Source of the DNA: Campylobacterota bacterium
GTDB lineage: Bacteria; Campylobacterota; Campylobacteria; Campylobacterales; Nitratiruptoraceae
DNA: 36,669 bases
Assembly: GCA_015494715.1 (NCBI GenBank)
Contig: WGAT01000013.1
Coordinates: forward strand, 1 to 36,669
Reading direction: 5' to 3'
Position 1 is the first letter of the stretch; each line of letters opens with the position of its first letter. The position numbers were made by a program, and so were the translations under genes. This document shows positions 9,453 to 17,716 of the stretch, in pieces. The notes below the pieces were generated by a model, which was given only the letters and a program-made list of their open reading frames with translations, ran no database searches and had not been told where the DNA came from.

Positions 9453-9924
9453 TATACTGCTCGATTTTATGCTTGGGTACATCTTTATCCAGAGCCTCTT
9501 TGTAGATTTGAGCTACTTGTTCTGCATATTTGTCGTAAGGAAAGTGGGGGAGGTAGTTTTTCCAGCCCTCGACGATAAGCCGTTTGGCCGCCTCTTTTTT
9601 CATTCTCTCTTCAAAAATCTTGTAAGTGCCAAAGAAGAGCAGCGTAAAAAAGATAGCGAGAATGATAGAAACGTGGCAGTCGAGCCGGACCAAAAATTTG
9701 TGAAAGAGCAAAGCCAAGGGGAGGATGACGAGGTTCCAAAGGATAAAATAGACCAGATAGAGCCGGAGTCTACAAAATCGAATGCCCGGAATCATCTTAA
9801 TATCGAGATTGTCCATATAGATCCGATTGGCTTCCATCAGCTCTCGAAATCGCATGGGATATTTTGGGCGCTCAAAAGCAAAATCGATAATTTGGCTCTT
9901 TAGCCTCTCAAGCAGTTTTGCCAA
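9427..9924 (-). CDS. Conserved hypothetical membrane protein (165 aa, two TM segments)
   Basis: Hydrophobic stretches LYLVYFILWNLVILPLALLF and VSIILAIFFTLLFFGTY; TTG start overlaps the patatin gene end by about 25 nt; 3' end converges with and overlaps the PNPOx-like gene. Confidence 0.7.
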   Translation of the reverse strand: MAKLLERLKSQIIDFAFERPKYPMRFRELMEANRIYMDNLDIKMIPGIRFCRLRLYLVYFILWNLVILPLALLFHKFLVRLDCHVSIILAIFFTLLFFGTYKIFEERMKKEAAKRLIVEGWKNYLPHFPYDKYAEQVAQIYKEALDKDVPKHKIEQYIIDRLVQS

Positions 9925-10652
9925 TAGCCTCTCTCCTTTTGCCCTCTTTGTACTCCGATGGCGTAGATCTGGTCAAAATGTTTGGTATCAAGTATACCAA
10001 AATTTCCTGTCTGGTCGATTTGGATATGTTTGGTAGCAAGGGGAAGAGATCGGCGGGCGTTGGCGCTAAACATCGTGTAGCAAGCCCTTTTGTAATTGCC
10101 CCAAAGACTTTTTTTCATTCCGTACGGAGCGAGCGGGTTGACGTTGATGGAGAGACGAAAGGGATACTCCATCAAAGGGCGCAGGGGTAGATTGTCCGTA
10201 AAGCCGCCATCGATGTAGAGCCGATCGTCGATGGTGATGGGGGCAAATATGGGAATGAGGGCCGAGGAGGCCAAAACCCCAAGGCCAAGATCGCCTTTGT
10301 GTAAATAGCGGGTCGTACCGCTCTCATATTCCGTAGCGGTGGCGAAAAAGGGGATGGGAAGCTTTTCAAAAGTATCAAGTCCCAAGGCTTTGAGATCCTC
10401 GTAGATGGAGTCAAGATTAAAGAGCGAGCCTCGAAAGAGATTGAGAGAAATTTTTGAAAATTCAAAAGTTTTGATAAGCTCTACGCACTCTTTTGGACTA
10501 TGGCCTTTGGCCAAAAAGGCTCCGATGATCGCTCCGCCGCTGCTGCCGGCAATCGCTTCTGGATAGATGCCAAGATCGTATAGAATCTCCAAGTATCCCA
10601 GCTGGGCTACGCACCGAGCCCCTCCGCCGCTGAGAGCCAGTGCCACTCTCAT
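9900..10652 (-). CDS. Patatin-like phospholipase family protein (RssA-like)
   Basis: MRVALALSGGGARCVAQLGYLEIL (oxyanion GGGxR), GSSGG (GXSXG serine), DGGFTDNLPLRPL (DGG catalytic Asp). Confidence 0.92.
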   Translation of the reverse strand: MRVALALSGGGARCVAQLGYLEILYDLGIYPEAIAGSSGGAIIGAFLAKGHSPKECVELIKTFEFSKISLNLFRGSLFNLDSIYEDLKALGLDTFEKLPIPFFATATEYESGTTRYLHKGDLGLGVLASSALIPIFAPITIDDRLYIDGGFTDNLPLRPLMEYPFRLSINVNPLAPYGMKKSLWGNYKRACYTMFSANARRSLPLATKHIQIDQTGNFGILDTKHFDQIYAIGVQRGQKERGYWQNCLRG

Positions 10653-11086
10653 ATCGGTTTGACCACCGCCATAATGACGATGATAATCATCAGGATCGTG
10701 GGCACTTCATTGTAGATACGAAAGAATTTACCGCTTTTGGTGCACTCGTCTCGCTCAAATCGGCGCAAAAAATGGCCTAAGGAGAAATGGTAAAGGATGA
10801 GCAAAAAAGCGGCCGTGAGCTTGATATGGAGCCACATGCCCGTTTTGAAAAGTTCGGGGCTCAGAGCAATCATCGCCACACCGCTGAGCAAGGATGCCCA
10901 AAAGGCGGGTACACCTATGAAATAGTAGAGTTTGCGCTCTTGTATTTTGACCACCTCCACAAAACCTCGGTTGTCACGATGCTCGGCATGATAGACAAAG
11001 AGTCTAGGTAGATAAAAGAGCATCGCCATCCAGCTAATCACGCTCATAACATGAAACGCTTTGATCCATAAATAGTACTCCATCAC
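10649..11086 (-). CDS. hemJ: HemJ-like protoporphyrinogen oxidase (integral membrane)
   Basis: MMEYYLWIKAFHVMSVISWMAMLFYLPRLFVYHAEH...ERKLYYFIGVPAFWASLLSGVAM...GMWLHIKLTAAFLLILYHF, family signature; ATGA overlap with the patatin gene. Confidence 0.9.
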   Translation of the reverse strand: MMEYYLWIKAFHVMSVISWMAMLFYLPRLFVYHAEHRDNRGFVEVVKIQERKLYYFIGVPAFWASLLSGVAMIALSPELFKTGMWLHIKLTAAFLLILYHFSLGHFLRRFERDECTKSGKFFRIYNEVPTILMIIIVIMAVVKPI

Positions 11087-11103
11087 GGCTCCTTTTTGGG
11101 CAG

Positions 11104-11109
11104 ATTATA
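11104..11109 (-). promoter_or_regulatory. Extended -10 (TGCTATAAT) for the hemJ-patatin operon
   Basis: Minus strand AGCTTGTGCTATAATCTGCCCAAAAAGGAGCCGTGATG. Confidence 0.55.
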
Positions 11110-12082
11110 GCACAAGCTTTTGGCGTAGCAGCTCTATCCCTTTGGTAACAAGGGAAGCCAAAGGGTGCTCCTGTACTCTTTTTATATCGATCCAAATAGC
11201 ATTTTTTGGGGGTGTGTGCAAAGGGTGCAAGGAGATGGTGAGATTGTATCTAGTATAGGTATGGCGGTAGGTGGCAAGAGGCTGGCTTTGGGGTGCGGCG
11301 GGAGGAAAAAGGAGCATCCCCTCGTAAAGTTTTTGGGTGGAGCGTACCATCGCAAGCCGGCCCTCTTGCGCGTAGATGCCAAAGTGGAGGGTTTTGTTTT
11401 CTCTTTTTTGACTCTTGCTTTGTCCAAACAGCAGTGGATCCTCGGCTTGGCAAAAGGATTGTAAAGGACATTCATCGCACTTGGGGGTTTTGGGCGTACA
11501 AATGAGGGCGCCTAGATCCATAAGAGCTAGATTGTGCTCTTTGGGTCGGGTGGGGTGTAGAAACTGGGTGGCGAGGCGTCGCAAAGTGGCGGGCGTGGGA
11601 TTTGGCAAAGCAAAAAGGCGACAGAGCGCTCGTTTGATGTTGGTATCCACTACGGCCACCGGCTGATGGTAGGCGAAGCTGCAGATCGCCGCTGCGGTAT
11701 ATTCTCCGATACCCGGAAGCTTCCTAAGCTCTTCAAAGCTCTTTGGCAGCCCTTGGGGGTGAAGCTGGGCCGTTTTGTGCAAGTTTTTGGCTCTTTGGTA
11801 GTAGCCAAGACCGCTCCATGCAGCCAGTACCTCATCCAAAGAGGCTTTAGCCAGAGCGCTAAGAGTTGGAAATTTGGCCAAAAAGGCGGGATAGTAGTGG
11901 CTGCGCACCCGCTCCACCTGGGTTTGTTGCAGCATCACCTCGCTCAGATAGACATGGTAGGGATCTTGGCTTTGTCGCCAGGGTAGATCGTGGCGGCCGT
12001 TGGCTTCGTACCACTCAAGAGCGGTTTGTCTGATCGGGCCAAGCTGCCGGATCGAGCCGGTAGTACTCTTTGAGCAGCTCAT
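11105..12082 (-). CDS. mutY: A/G-specific adenine glycosylase
   Basis: LPWRQSQDPYHVYLSEVMLQQTQVERV; HhH LRKLPGIGEYTAAAICSFAY; VVDTNIKRALCRLF; 4Fe-4S ligands CTPKTPKCDECPLQSFC. Exact start uncertain (ATG 12082 or 12124). Confidence 0.93.
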   Translation of the reverse strand: MSCSKSTTGSIRQLGPIRQTALEWYEANGRHDLPWRQSQDPYHVYLSEVMLQQTQVERVRSHYYPAFLAKFPTLSALAKASLDEVLAAWSGLGYYQRAKNLHKTAQLHPQGLPKSFEELRKLPGIGEYTAAAICSFAYHQPVAVVDTNIKRALCRLFALPNPTPATLRRLATQFLHPTRPKEHNLALMDLGALICTPKTPKCDECPLQSFCQAEDPLLFGQSKSQKRENKTLHFGIYAQEGRLAMVRSTQKLYEGMLLFPPAAPQSQPLATYRHTYTRYNLTISLHPLHTPPKNAIWIDIKRVQEHPLASLVTKGIELLRQKLVL

Positions 12083-12863
12083 AAAGCTGGGGTTCCTCCT
12101 TTTTGAGTTTTTTGGGCTTTTCAAAAAAGGCCTCCGTAGCTACGGCGAAAAATTCAGCCGGGTTTGTGGTGGCGTAGGAGTCGAGGACGCTACGCTTGCC
12201 GTTATGATAGAGCTTGGTAATCTTTTTGTACTCTTGGCTCATCACATGGGTCCATTTGGAGTAGAGCCGCCAAGGCAGAGGCGGCGTGCCGTCGGCTACG
12301 CCATCTTCCATATCCAGCTGATGGGCAAACTCATGCAGCCCTACGTTGCGCCCGTCATGGGGGTTGAGGTCGCCTGCTAGCAGATCCCTCCAGCTAAGCA
12401 CCACCTCGCCTCCTTGCCACGCCTCTCCCAAGAGTACTTGACCAGCTTCCGTGACTATCCAGCCGTTTTGAATCTTCTCTTTTTTAAAAACCGCTTCTGG
12501 GTAGATGAAGATGGAGTGGACATGTTTGTACTCACATCTGTTATGTCCAATGGTGAGCAAGCAGGCGTTGGCGGCGATGAGCACCTTTTTCTCATCATTC
12601 ACCTCCACGCCTTTACCAATGAACTCCTTTTCTTTGATAAAAGTGAGGATACAAGCCTCCAAACGGCGTTGAAGAGTGGGAGGAATCATCCTATAAAAGG
12701 GGAATTTGGTTTGAAGTATTTGCCGATATGCGTTGGGAAAGTAGCCAAGCAACTTATAAAGTTTGTACCTCGCATCGGTAACCAAAAAGAGATAGAGCCG
12801 ATAAAGGCTATAAAAAAGAGCTATAGCCAAAAAGAGCAATAAAAGTAGCAGATAATAGTCCAT
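12015..12863 (-). CDS. mtfA: MtfA-like zinc-dependent peptidase (M90 family)
   Basis: Zn-peptidase motif NPHDGRNVGLHEFAHQLDMEDGVADG and DSYATTNPAEFFAVATEAFFEKP; N-terminal TM. Confidence 0.88.
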   Translation of the reverse strand: MDYYLLLLLLFLAIALFYSLYRLYLFLVTDARYKLYKLLGYFPNAYRQILQTKFPFYRMIPPTLQRRLEACILTFIKEKEFIGKGVEVNDEKKVLIAANACLLTIGHNRCEYKHVHSIFIYPEAVFKKEKIQNGWIVTEAGQVLLGEAWQGGEVVLSWRDLLAGDLNPHDGRNVGLHEFAHQLDMEDGVADGTPPLPWRLYSKWTHVMSQEYKKITKLYHNGKRSVLDSYATTNPAEFFAVATEAFFEKPKKLKKEEPQLYELLKEYYRLDPAAWPDQTNRS

Positions 12864-12868
12864 ATGCA

Positions 12869-12878
12869 ATTGTACAAT
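12869..12878. promoter_or_regulatory. Palindromic ATTGTACAAT: bidirectional -10 between mtfA and the 356-aa gene
   Basis: Perfect 10-bp palindrome giving TACAAT on both strands; minus-strand start point predicted at the mtfA ATG (12863), plus-strand start point about 12885 upstream of a GAAAGGAGAGG SD. Confidence 0.5.
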
Positions 12879-12913
12879 AAAGAGATCTAAAAGAAAAAAA
12901 GAAAGGAGAGGGC

Positions 12914-13984
12914 ATGGCGATCTATGGAAAAGTGGAAAGCCCAGAGGATATCAGACGCATCAACTGCATTATCCGAGACGAGATGCTTGAAGTCCAAGAG
13001 GAGGCCCAGCTTAGCGAGCTGAAAAAACGAAGTGATTATTTATGTACGCTTACCTATTCTCCGTTTTGGCAAAAAAAATTTGGCGATGAGATTGAGGAGC
13101 TGCGCGAAGTGGCTTTGGAGGAGAACAGAGTCACTGTCAAAGAGGCCAACATCATAGCCAAGTACAAAGGCTTTGACAAGGAGTACCATCCGTGGCGCAG
13201 CGATATCGATATTGAAGAGCAGCTTCGTCAAATTCCCAGCGAGGTGCTTGAAGAGATTATGCACGCCACTTTAAGTCTCAAGCTCGACACGGAGATACTA
13301 GAACAGCTGCGTCGGGAATTTTGCGATATTAGAAAGGCGATGGTGCTTTGCGAAGAGGAGGAGTGTTTGATCAAGCTCAAAAGAGCGGTGGATATCCTCT
13401 CGGTACTTCCCTATCTAGAAGAGTTTCAAGCCCATTTTGACGAGGGACTTTTGGGGGCTATCGATGCCCTCGTTACAAAAGAGAAAAATCGCTCCGTGGA
13501 GCTGGCCAATATCATTTGCGAGCTCAAGGGCTGGGAAAGCTATTTCGAGTCCATCACCGACGAGGATTTTGGCTCCTTGAGCGCCAAGGAGTATCTGGAC
13601 AAGCTGCTCGAAGAGGAGGAGAAATCCGAAACCTATATCCCCACCGAGAGCCGATACAAAGGCGGTGGCAAAGTGCTTTGGCTGGTTTATTACCATCCAA
13701 GAAGAAAACGAGAGTACGCCAAGCGGGTCTATCTGCCGGCTGAGTATCGCAATCTTAAGATGGAGGGCCCCGGCGAGTTTACCAACAAGTTCGGTAATAA
13801 GGTGTGGGGCGTAAAAATCAGCTATGAAACAAAAATCAAAGCCACTACCATCAAAGTGCGGGGCAAAGAGATCCATCTGCCCGAGCGATGGGTAAAAAAA
13901 GAGAAAATTATCACTTTGCCGCCAGTAGCCCAAAATGTGAGGCTTGTAGAAGAGCGGCCAAAAAGCGCAATGGATATTGCCTGA
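12914..13984 (+). CDS. Hypothetical protein with an internal about 120-aa-spaced duplication and a basic C-terminal domain
   Basis: SD AAAGGAGAGG upstream of ATG; 356 aa; repeats at residues about 19-93 and about 139-213 share NR....ANII..-KG signatures. Confidence 0.8.
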   Translation: MAIYGKVESPEDIRRINCIIRDEMLEVQEEAQLSELKKRSDYLCTLTYSPFWQKKFGDEIEELREVALEENRVTVKEANIIAKYKGFDKEYHPWRSDIDIEEQLRQIPSEVLEEIMHATLSLKLDTEILEQLRREFCDIRKAMVLCEEEECLIKLKRAVDILSVLPYLEEFQAHFDEGLLGAIDALVTKEKNRSVELANIICELKGWESYFESITDEDFGSLSAKEYLDKLLEEEEKSETYIPTESRYKGGGKVLWLVYYHPRRKREYAKRVYLPAEYRNLKMEGPGEFTNKFGNKVWGVKISYETKIKATTIKVRGKEIHLPERWVKKEKIITLPPVAQNVRLVEERPKSAMDIA

Positions 13985-14111
13985 GCCTTTTGACCAAAAA
14001 ACGCCATAAAGAGTCGATAGAGACCTATGCGCTTGAGGCGTTCTCTTTTTTGATGCTCCATCTGGATGTGGAAATGGATGAAAGGTCTTCAGGCATAGCC
14101 TGATTTTTTGG

Positions 14112-14117
14112 TACAAT
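14112..14117 (+). promoter_or_regulatory. Putative -10 (TACAAT) for the lipase-like gene
   Basis: TTTTTTGGTACAATGATC; predicted start about 14124 leaves a 5' UTR of about 160 nt. Confidence 0.5.
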
Positions 14118-14123
14118 GATCAA

Positions 14124-14236
14124 TGACGGATGGAAAGCAAAGCCGTCGGTCAAAGAGGGATATACCTGAGCTCAAATGCCCGCTGACAACCTAAGCTCGC
14201 TTAGGGGAGTGGGCATCCATCCCTTTACGGGGTGGA
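14124..14236 (+). ncRNA. Structured 5' UTR, candidate cis-regulatory RNA of unassigned class
   Basis: GACGG(14125-14129)/CCGTC(14143-14147); ATGCCCGC(14176-14183)/GTGGGCAT(14209-14216) enclosing CCTAAG-CTCG-CTTAGG(14190-14205); CCATCCC(14217-14223)/GGGGTGG(14229-14235); alternative GGATGG(14128-14133)/CCATCC(14217-14222). Confidence 0.5.
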
Positions 14237-14285
14237 GTACCAAGAAATTTCCCATCCTATCCCCTCACAAACAAAAGGAGACAAA

Positions 14286-16268
14286 ATGATAGGAAGAGCC
14301 CTTGCAGCAAGTGCGGCGGCTTTTTTACTCTTTAGCGGATGCGGGGGAGGGAGCTCTTCGCCCGTGACTACGAAACATTTCGTTCTCGATTTGCCCTATC
14401 GCATACCTTTTCCAAACGATCTGCTGTTTTTGCCGGCAGCCAACGAGCCTGCCGATGGGACGCTCAATCTTCCTTATACCCCAAATAGTCCCGAAGCGGC
14501 GATGATTCGCTCTGTGGATCGGCTTGATGGGTTTTCTACTACGGCCCCCATCCTCGTGCCCACCGATACGGTGGTCGAGCCTACCTCCCTTTTTGGTAAG
14601 ATTCATATCTACCAAGCCAAAGCGTTTCGCTCTTCTTCCTCCCCTTTGCCGACGGCTACTCAAATAGAACAAGAGCTCTCTTCTTCCTCTTATGCTTTTT
14701 TTACCTTTGGCGACTCGATTGTCATTGAGCCCAAAGTGCCGCTACAAGGTAACAAGGAGTATATTATCGCCATTACCAAAGGGGTAGTGGACATTAATGG
14801 CGAGGGGTTGGGGCCCGATAGGATTACTGCGCTGCTTTTAAACGATGCTCCCCTATTTGACGACTCAGGCAATCCTTTGTACGAGATACCGATCCAAACC
14901 CTCCAAAAGATTGAGTCGTTGCGTCCATATTATCACCATTTGGTCAAGATAACGGGTCTCTTGCCCCAATCAATAGCGACGATCTTTAGTTTTAAAACCC
15001 AAACTATTGGCAAAGTGGCCAAAAATTTAGCGAGCCAATCCTATGATACGAGGCTTATTTTGCACGATAGCGGCTATAGCGTCTGGCAAATGCTATCGCC
15101 AAGCCAAGCCTCAAATGATGTGATGGGAAACGCCCAAGTTTATGTGGGGCAGCTACAAAATCTGCCATACTATCTGGGCAGACCCTCGGCGTATGACCCT
15201 ATCGCTCCCCTGACGCAAGAGATGAAGCTGCAAAATTTTAAGCCTATGGAGCGCTCTAAAGTGACCATTCCAGTCCTTGCCGCCATACCAAAGAGCTGTC
15301 CAATGCCCCAAAGGGGTTGGCCCGTGGTGATCTTTCAGCACGGCATTACCCAAAATCGTACCAATCTTTTGGCTGTGGCCGGGAGTTTCGCCAAAGCTTG
15401 TTACGCTTCGGTGGCCATCGATCTGCCGCTGCACGGCATTACCGATCCAAGCTCGCCGCTGTACCAAGGGAAGTATGAGCGTACCTTTAATCTTGATCTT
15501 TTGACGCAAGATGCGGAGTGTAATGTGGTGGCTTTTGAGCCTGACGGCAAAATCGACTGCTCGGGTAGCTACTATATCAATCTTGCCAACGCCGCCGTCT
15601 CAAGGGACAATATGCGCCAAACCACCGCCGATTTAGCGGGGCTTTTACATGCCTTACCAAATGCGGTCGGGGTAAAGTTTGATGGCTCTAGAGTAGCTTT
15701 TGCGGGACACTCCCTTGGAGCGATGGCACCTTTTGGCTTTTTGGCCAACAAAAAGGTCCAAAGTGCCGTCTTGGCCAATCCCGGAGCCGGTATCGTGCCG
15801 ATGCTCTTGGCCTCTCCCACCTTTGGGCCTACGATCCTAGAGGCATTGAGCCAAACGGGCATTCAACCAGACTCCAAAGCGATGGAGCGCTATATAATCC
15901 TCTCCCAAACATTGGTTGACGATGCCGATCCGATCAATTATGCCAAGCCAGTAGCGAGGATGCAGCGATCTTTGATCTTTGAGGTACGAGGGGACGAGGT
16001 GATACCAAACAGCGTACCGGGCTATCCTCTAAGCGGTACCGACCCGCTTATTCGAGTCATGGGAGCCAAAGCTTTACCCATCCAAAACGCTCCGGGACTT
16101 ATACAAGTGCCCAAAGTTACCTATTCCAAATTTATCATAGGAGAGCACAGCTCCATTTTACGACCAAGCTTTCCCGAGGTGACACAAGAGATGCACCGTC
16201 AGATGGTCTCATTTATTCAAAGTGGGGGTACAAAAGTGTTGGTGAAAGATTTAAGTATTTTGGAGTAA
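14286..16268 (+). CDS. Lipoprotein lipase/esterase-like alpha/beta hydrolase (Pla-1/cef-like extracellular lipase)
   Basis: SD AAAAGGAG, ATG at 14286, lipobox LLFSGCGGGSSS; VVIFQHGITQNRTNLLAVAGSFAKACYASVAIDLPLHG; nucleophile elbow VAFAGHSLGAMAPFGF. Confidence 0.88.
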   Translation: MIGRALAASAAAFLLFSGCGGGSSSPVTTKHFVLDLPYRIPFPNDLLFLPAANEPADGTLNLPYTPNSPEAAMIRSVDRLDGFSTTAPILVPTDTVVEPTSLFGKIHIYQAKAFRSSSSPLPTATQIEQELSSSSYAFFTFGDSIVIEPKVPLQGNKEYIIAITKGVVDINGEGLGPDRITALLLNDAPLFDDSGNPLYEIPIQTLQKIESLRPYYHHLVKITGLLPQSIATIFSFKTQTIGKVAKNLASQSYDTRLILHDSGYSVWQMLSPSQASNDVMGNAQVYVGQLQNLPYYLGRPSAYDPIAPLTQEMKLQNFKPMERSKVTIPVLAAIPKSCPMPQRGWPVVIFQHGITQNRTNLLAVAGSFAKACYASVAIDLPLHGITDPSSPLYQGKYERTFNLDLLTQDAECNVVAFEPDGKIDCSGSYYINLANAAVSRDNMRQTTADLAGLLHALPNAVGVKFDGSRVAFAGHSLGAMAPFGFLANKKVQSAVLANPGAGIVPMLLASPTFGPTILEALSQTGIQPDSKAMERYIILSQTLVDDADPINYAKPVARMQRSLIFEVRGDEVIPNSVPGYPLSGTDPLIRVMGAKALPIQNAPGLIQVPKVTYSKFIIGEHSSILRPSFPEVTQEMHRQMVSFIQSGGTKVLVKDLSILE

Positions 16269-16270
16269 AT

Positions 16271-16346
16271 TGGTGGAGCATGCCGGGCTCGAACCGGCGA
16301 CCTCCACGCTGCCAGCGTGGCGCTCTCCCAACTGAGCTAATGCCCC
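16271..16346 (-). tRNA. tRNA-Ala (GGC)
   Basis: GGGGCATTAGCTCAGTTGGGAGAGCGCCACGCTGGCAGCGTGGAGGTCGCCGGTTCGAACCCGGCATGCTCCACCA; encoded CCA; anticodon GGC. Confidence 0.97.
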
Positions 16347-16370
16347 TTGCGTTTTGTCGATGAAAGTATA

Positions 16371-16733
16371 TCACAAAATTTCAAAAATGCCAACCCCAAT
16401 CCATATTCCAAGCGTCATAAACAGAGTGAGCAGCACGGCCGCAGCACCCATATCCTTGGCGGCTTTGGCTAAGGGATGGGATTTTTGGGTACATAGATCC
16501 GTAAGATGCTCAATAGCACTATTAAAAAGCTCGGCGATAAGAGGCAAAAAAAGAGAGCTTTGCAAGAGTACTTTGGAGAGAAGATGCAAGGGAACAAGCC
16601 ATATCGCCAAACTTAACAAAGAGGCCGCAAAGAGTTCGATTTTAAAACTGGTCTCCTCTTTGAAACAGATACGAAGTCCATCAAGAGCGTAGAGGAGATT
16701 TTTGATCGGGTGAAAAGAGGGTTTTTGTCTCAT
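16371..16733 (-). CDS. dgkA: Diacylglycerol kinase
   Basis: LLYALDGLRICFKEETSFKIELFAAS...ELFNSAIEHLTDLCTQKSHPLAKAAKDMGAAAVLLTL: DgkA signature. Confidence 0.93.
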   Translation of the reverse strand: MRQKPSFHPIKNLLYALDGLRICFKEETSFKIELFAASLLSLAIWLVPLHLLSKVLLQSSLFLPLIAELFNSAIEHLTDLCTQKSHPLAKAAKDMGAAAVLLTLFMTLGIWIGVGIFEIL

Positions 16734-17716
16734 ACCATAAATCTCCTCGCCTCTTCTTTACTTGCTAGAGGCGCAGTGAGGATACTCTCCTGACCTATTT
16801 GGACTTCATAGATTTGCTCGGGCTTGGCTTTGGAGTAGGTCAAAGCGATACGGGCGGCTAGCTCCTTATCGGCCCCACTAACGTTTTTGCTCAGTACGGA
16901 AATGGGGCCGGGCAGAGGGAGGCTGAAGCGTTCATATTTGCCAAGCTTTAAAGCTTTGAGCCGCTCGTTCTCCTCTTGATTGCGACTCACTACCAGCTTG
17001 GCTCCCTCTGGTAGCCTAAAATGGCGGCCCCATTTGAGCAGATCCGCATCCTCGCTCGTAAAATCGTCATATTTGATATGCTCTTTGAGTTTTTGGCTAA
17101 AATACTGGTCTGTGAGCAGACAGCCGCCGCTGGGACTCTCATACTCCTCTATCCCCCACTCTTTGGCCAACCTCATCTGCACTTCGCGGCTTCGTCCTTG
17201 AATAGCCAAAAGCTTCTCTCTATCGACCCACCCTTTTTGCTCTGGAATGGTGGGGGGCAAGAGTTTAGCCGAGAGGGGGCGCAGTATGAGGCCATCTGCA
17301 GTGGAGAGGGATGCCACCTTTTTAAGAGCGTCGAAGCGCTGGCTCATAGGGCGCTGTCCCACCACCTCGCCGCTGATGATAAATTTGGCATTATATTTTG
17401 GTAGCAGTGCCTTGGCCGCACGGATCATATTGGCGTGGCAGTCGATACAGGGGTTGAAATTTTTGCCATAGCCATATTTTGGATCGAAAAGTATCTCTTG
17501 AATAAATTGATCTTTTATGTCTACGATCTCTAGCTTCGCTCCGATTTTATCGGCCACTCTTTTGAGGTAGGCCTGTTTCTCCTCCTCGGCTTTACCGCCA
17601 AATCCGGTATCAAAGTAGAGGCCAATCACCTCGATGCCTTGCTCGATGAGCAGTTTCATAGCCAGCAAGCTATCCAATCCCCCGCTAAAGAGGGCAAGCG
17701 CTCTTATTTTATTCAA
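16730..17716 (-). CDS. PP-loop ATPase, tRNA thiolation (ThiI/MnmA-like) domain protein
   Basis: SGGLDSLLA PP-loop at the N-terminus (LNKIRALALFSGGLDSLLAMKLLIEQGIEVIGLYFDTGFGG), CIDCH motif. Start revised to the TTG at 17716 overlapping the dnaG stop; the listed start at 17830 lies inside dnaG. Confidence 0.75.
   Translation of the reverse strand: MNKIRALALFSGGLDSLLAMKLLIEQGIEVIGLYFDTGFGGKAEEEKQAYLKRVADKIGAKLEIVDIKDQFIQEILFDPKYGYGKNFNPCIDCHANMIRAAKALLPKYNAKFIISGEVVGQRPMSQRFDALKKVASLSTADGLILRPLSAKLLPPTIPEQKGWVDREKLLAIQGRSREVQMRLAKEWGIEEYESPSGGCLLTDQYFSQKLKEHIKYDDFTSEDADLLKWGRHFRLPEGAKLVVSRNQEENERLKALKLGKYERFSLPLPGPISVLSKNVSGADKELAARIALTYSKAKPEQIYEVQIGQESILTAPLASKEEARRFMV

Noticed and set aside
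13415-14116. 233-aa minus-strand ORF opposite the 356-aa gene
   Set aside because: Low-complexity shadow frame without SD; the plus-strand frame has a strong SD and internal protein repeats.
14124-14175. c-di-GMP-I (GEMM) riboswitch assignment
   Set aside because: GCAAAGCC..GGUC resembles one half of the aptamer, but the required GGCAAACC half and tetraloop arrangement are not present; left unassigned.
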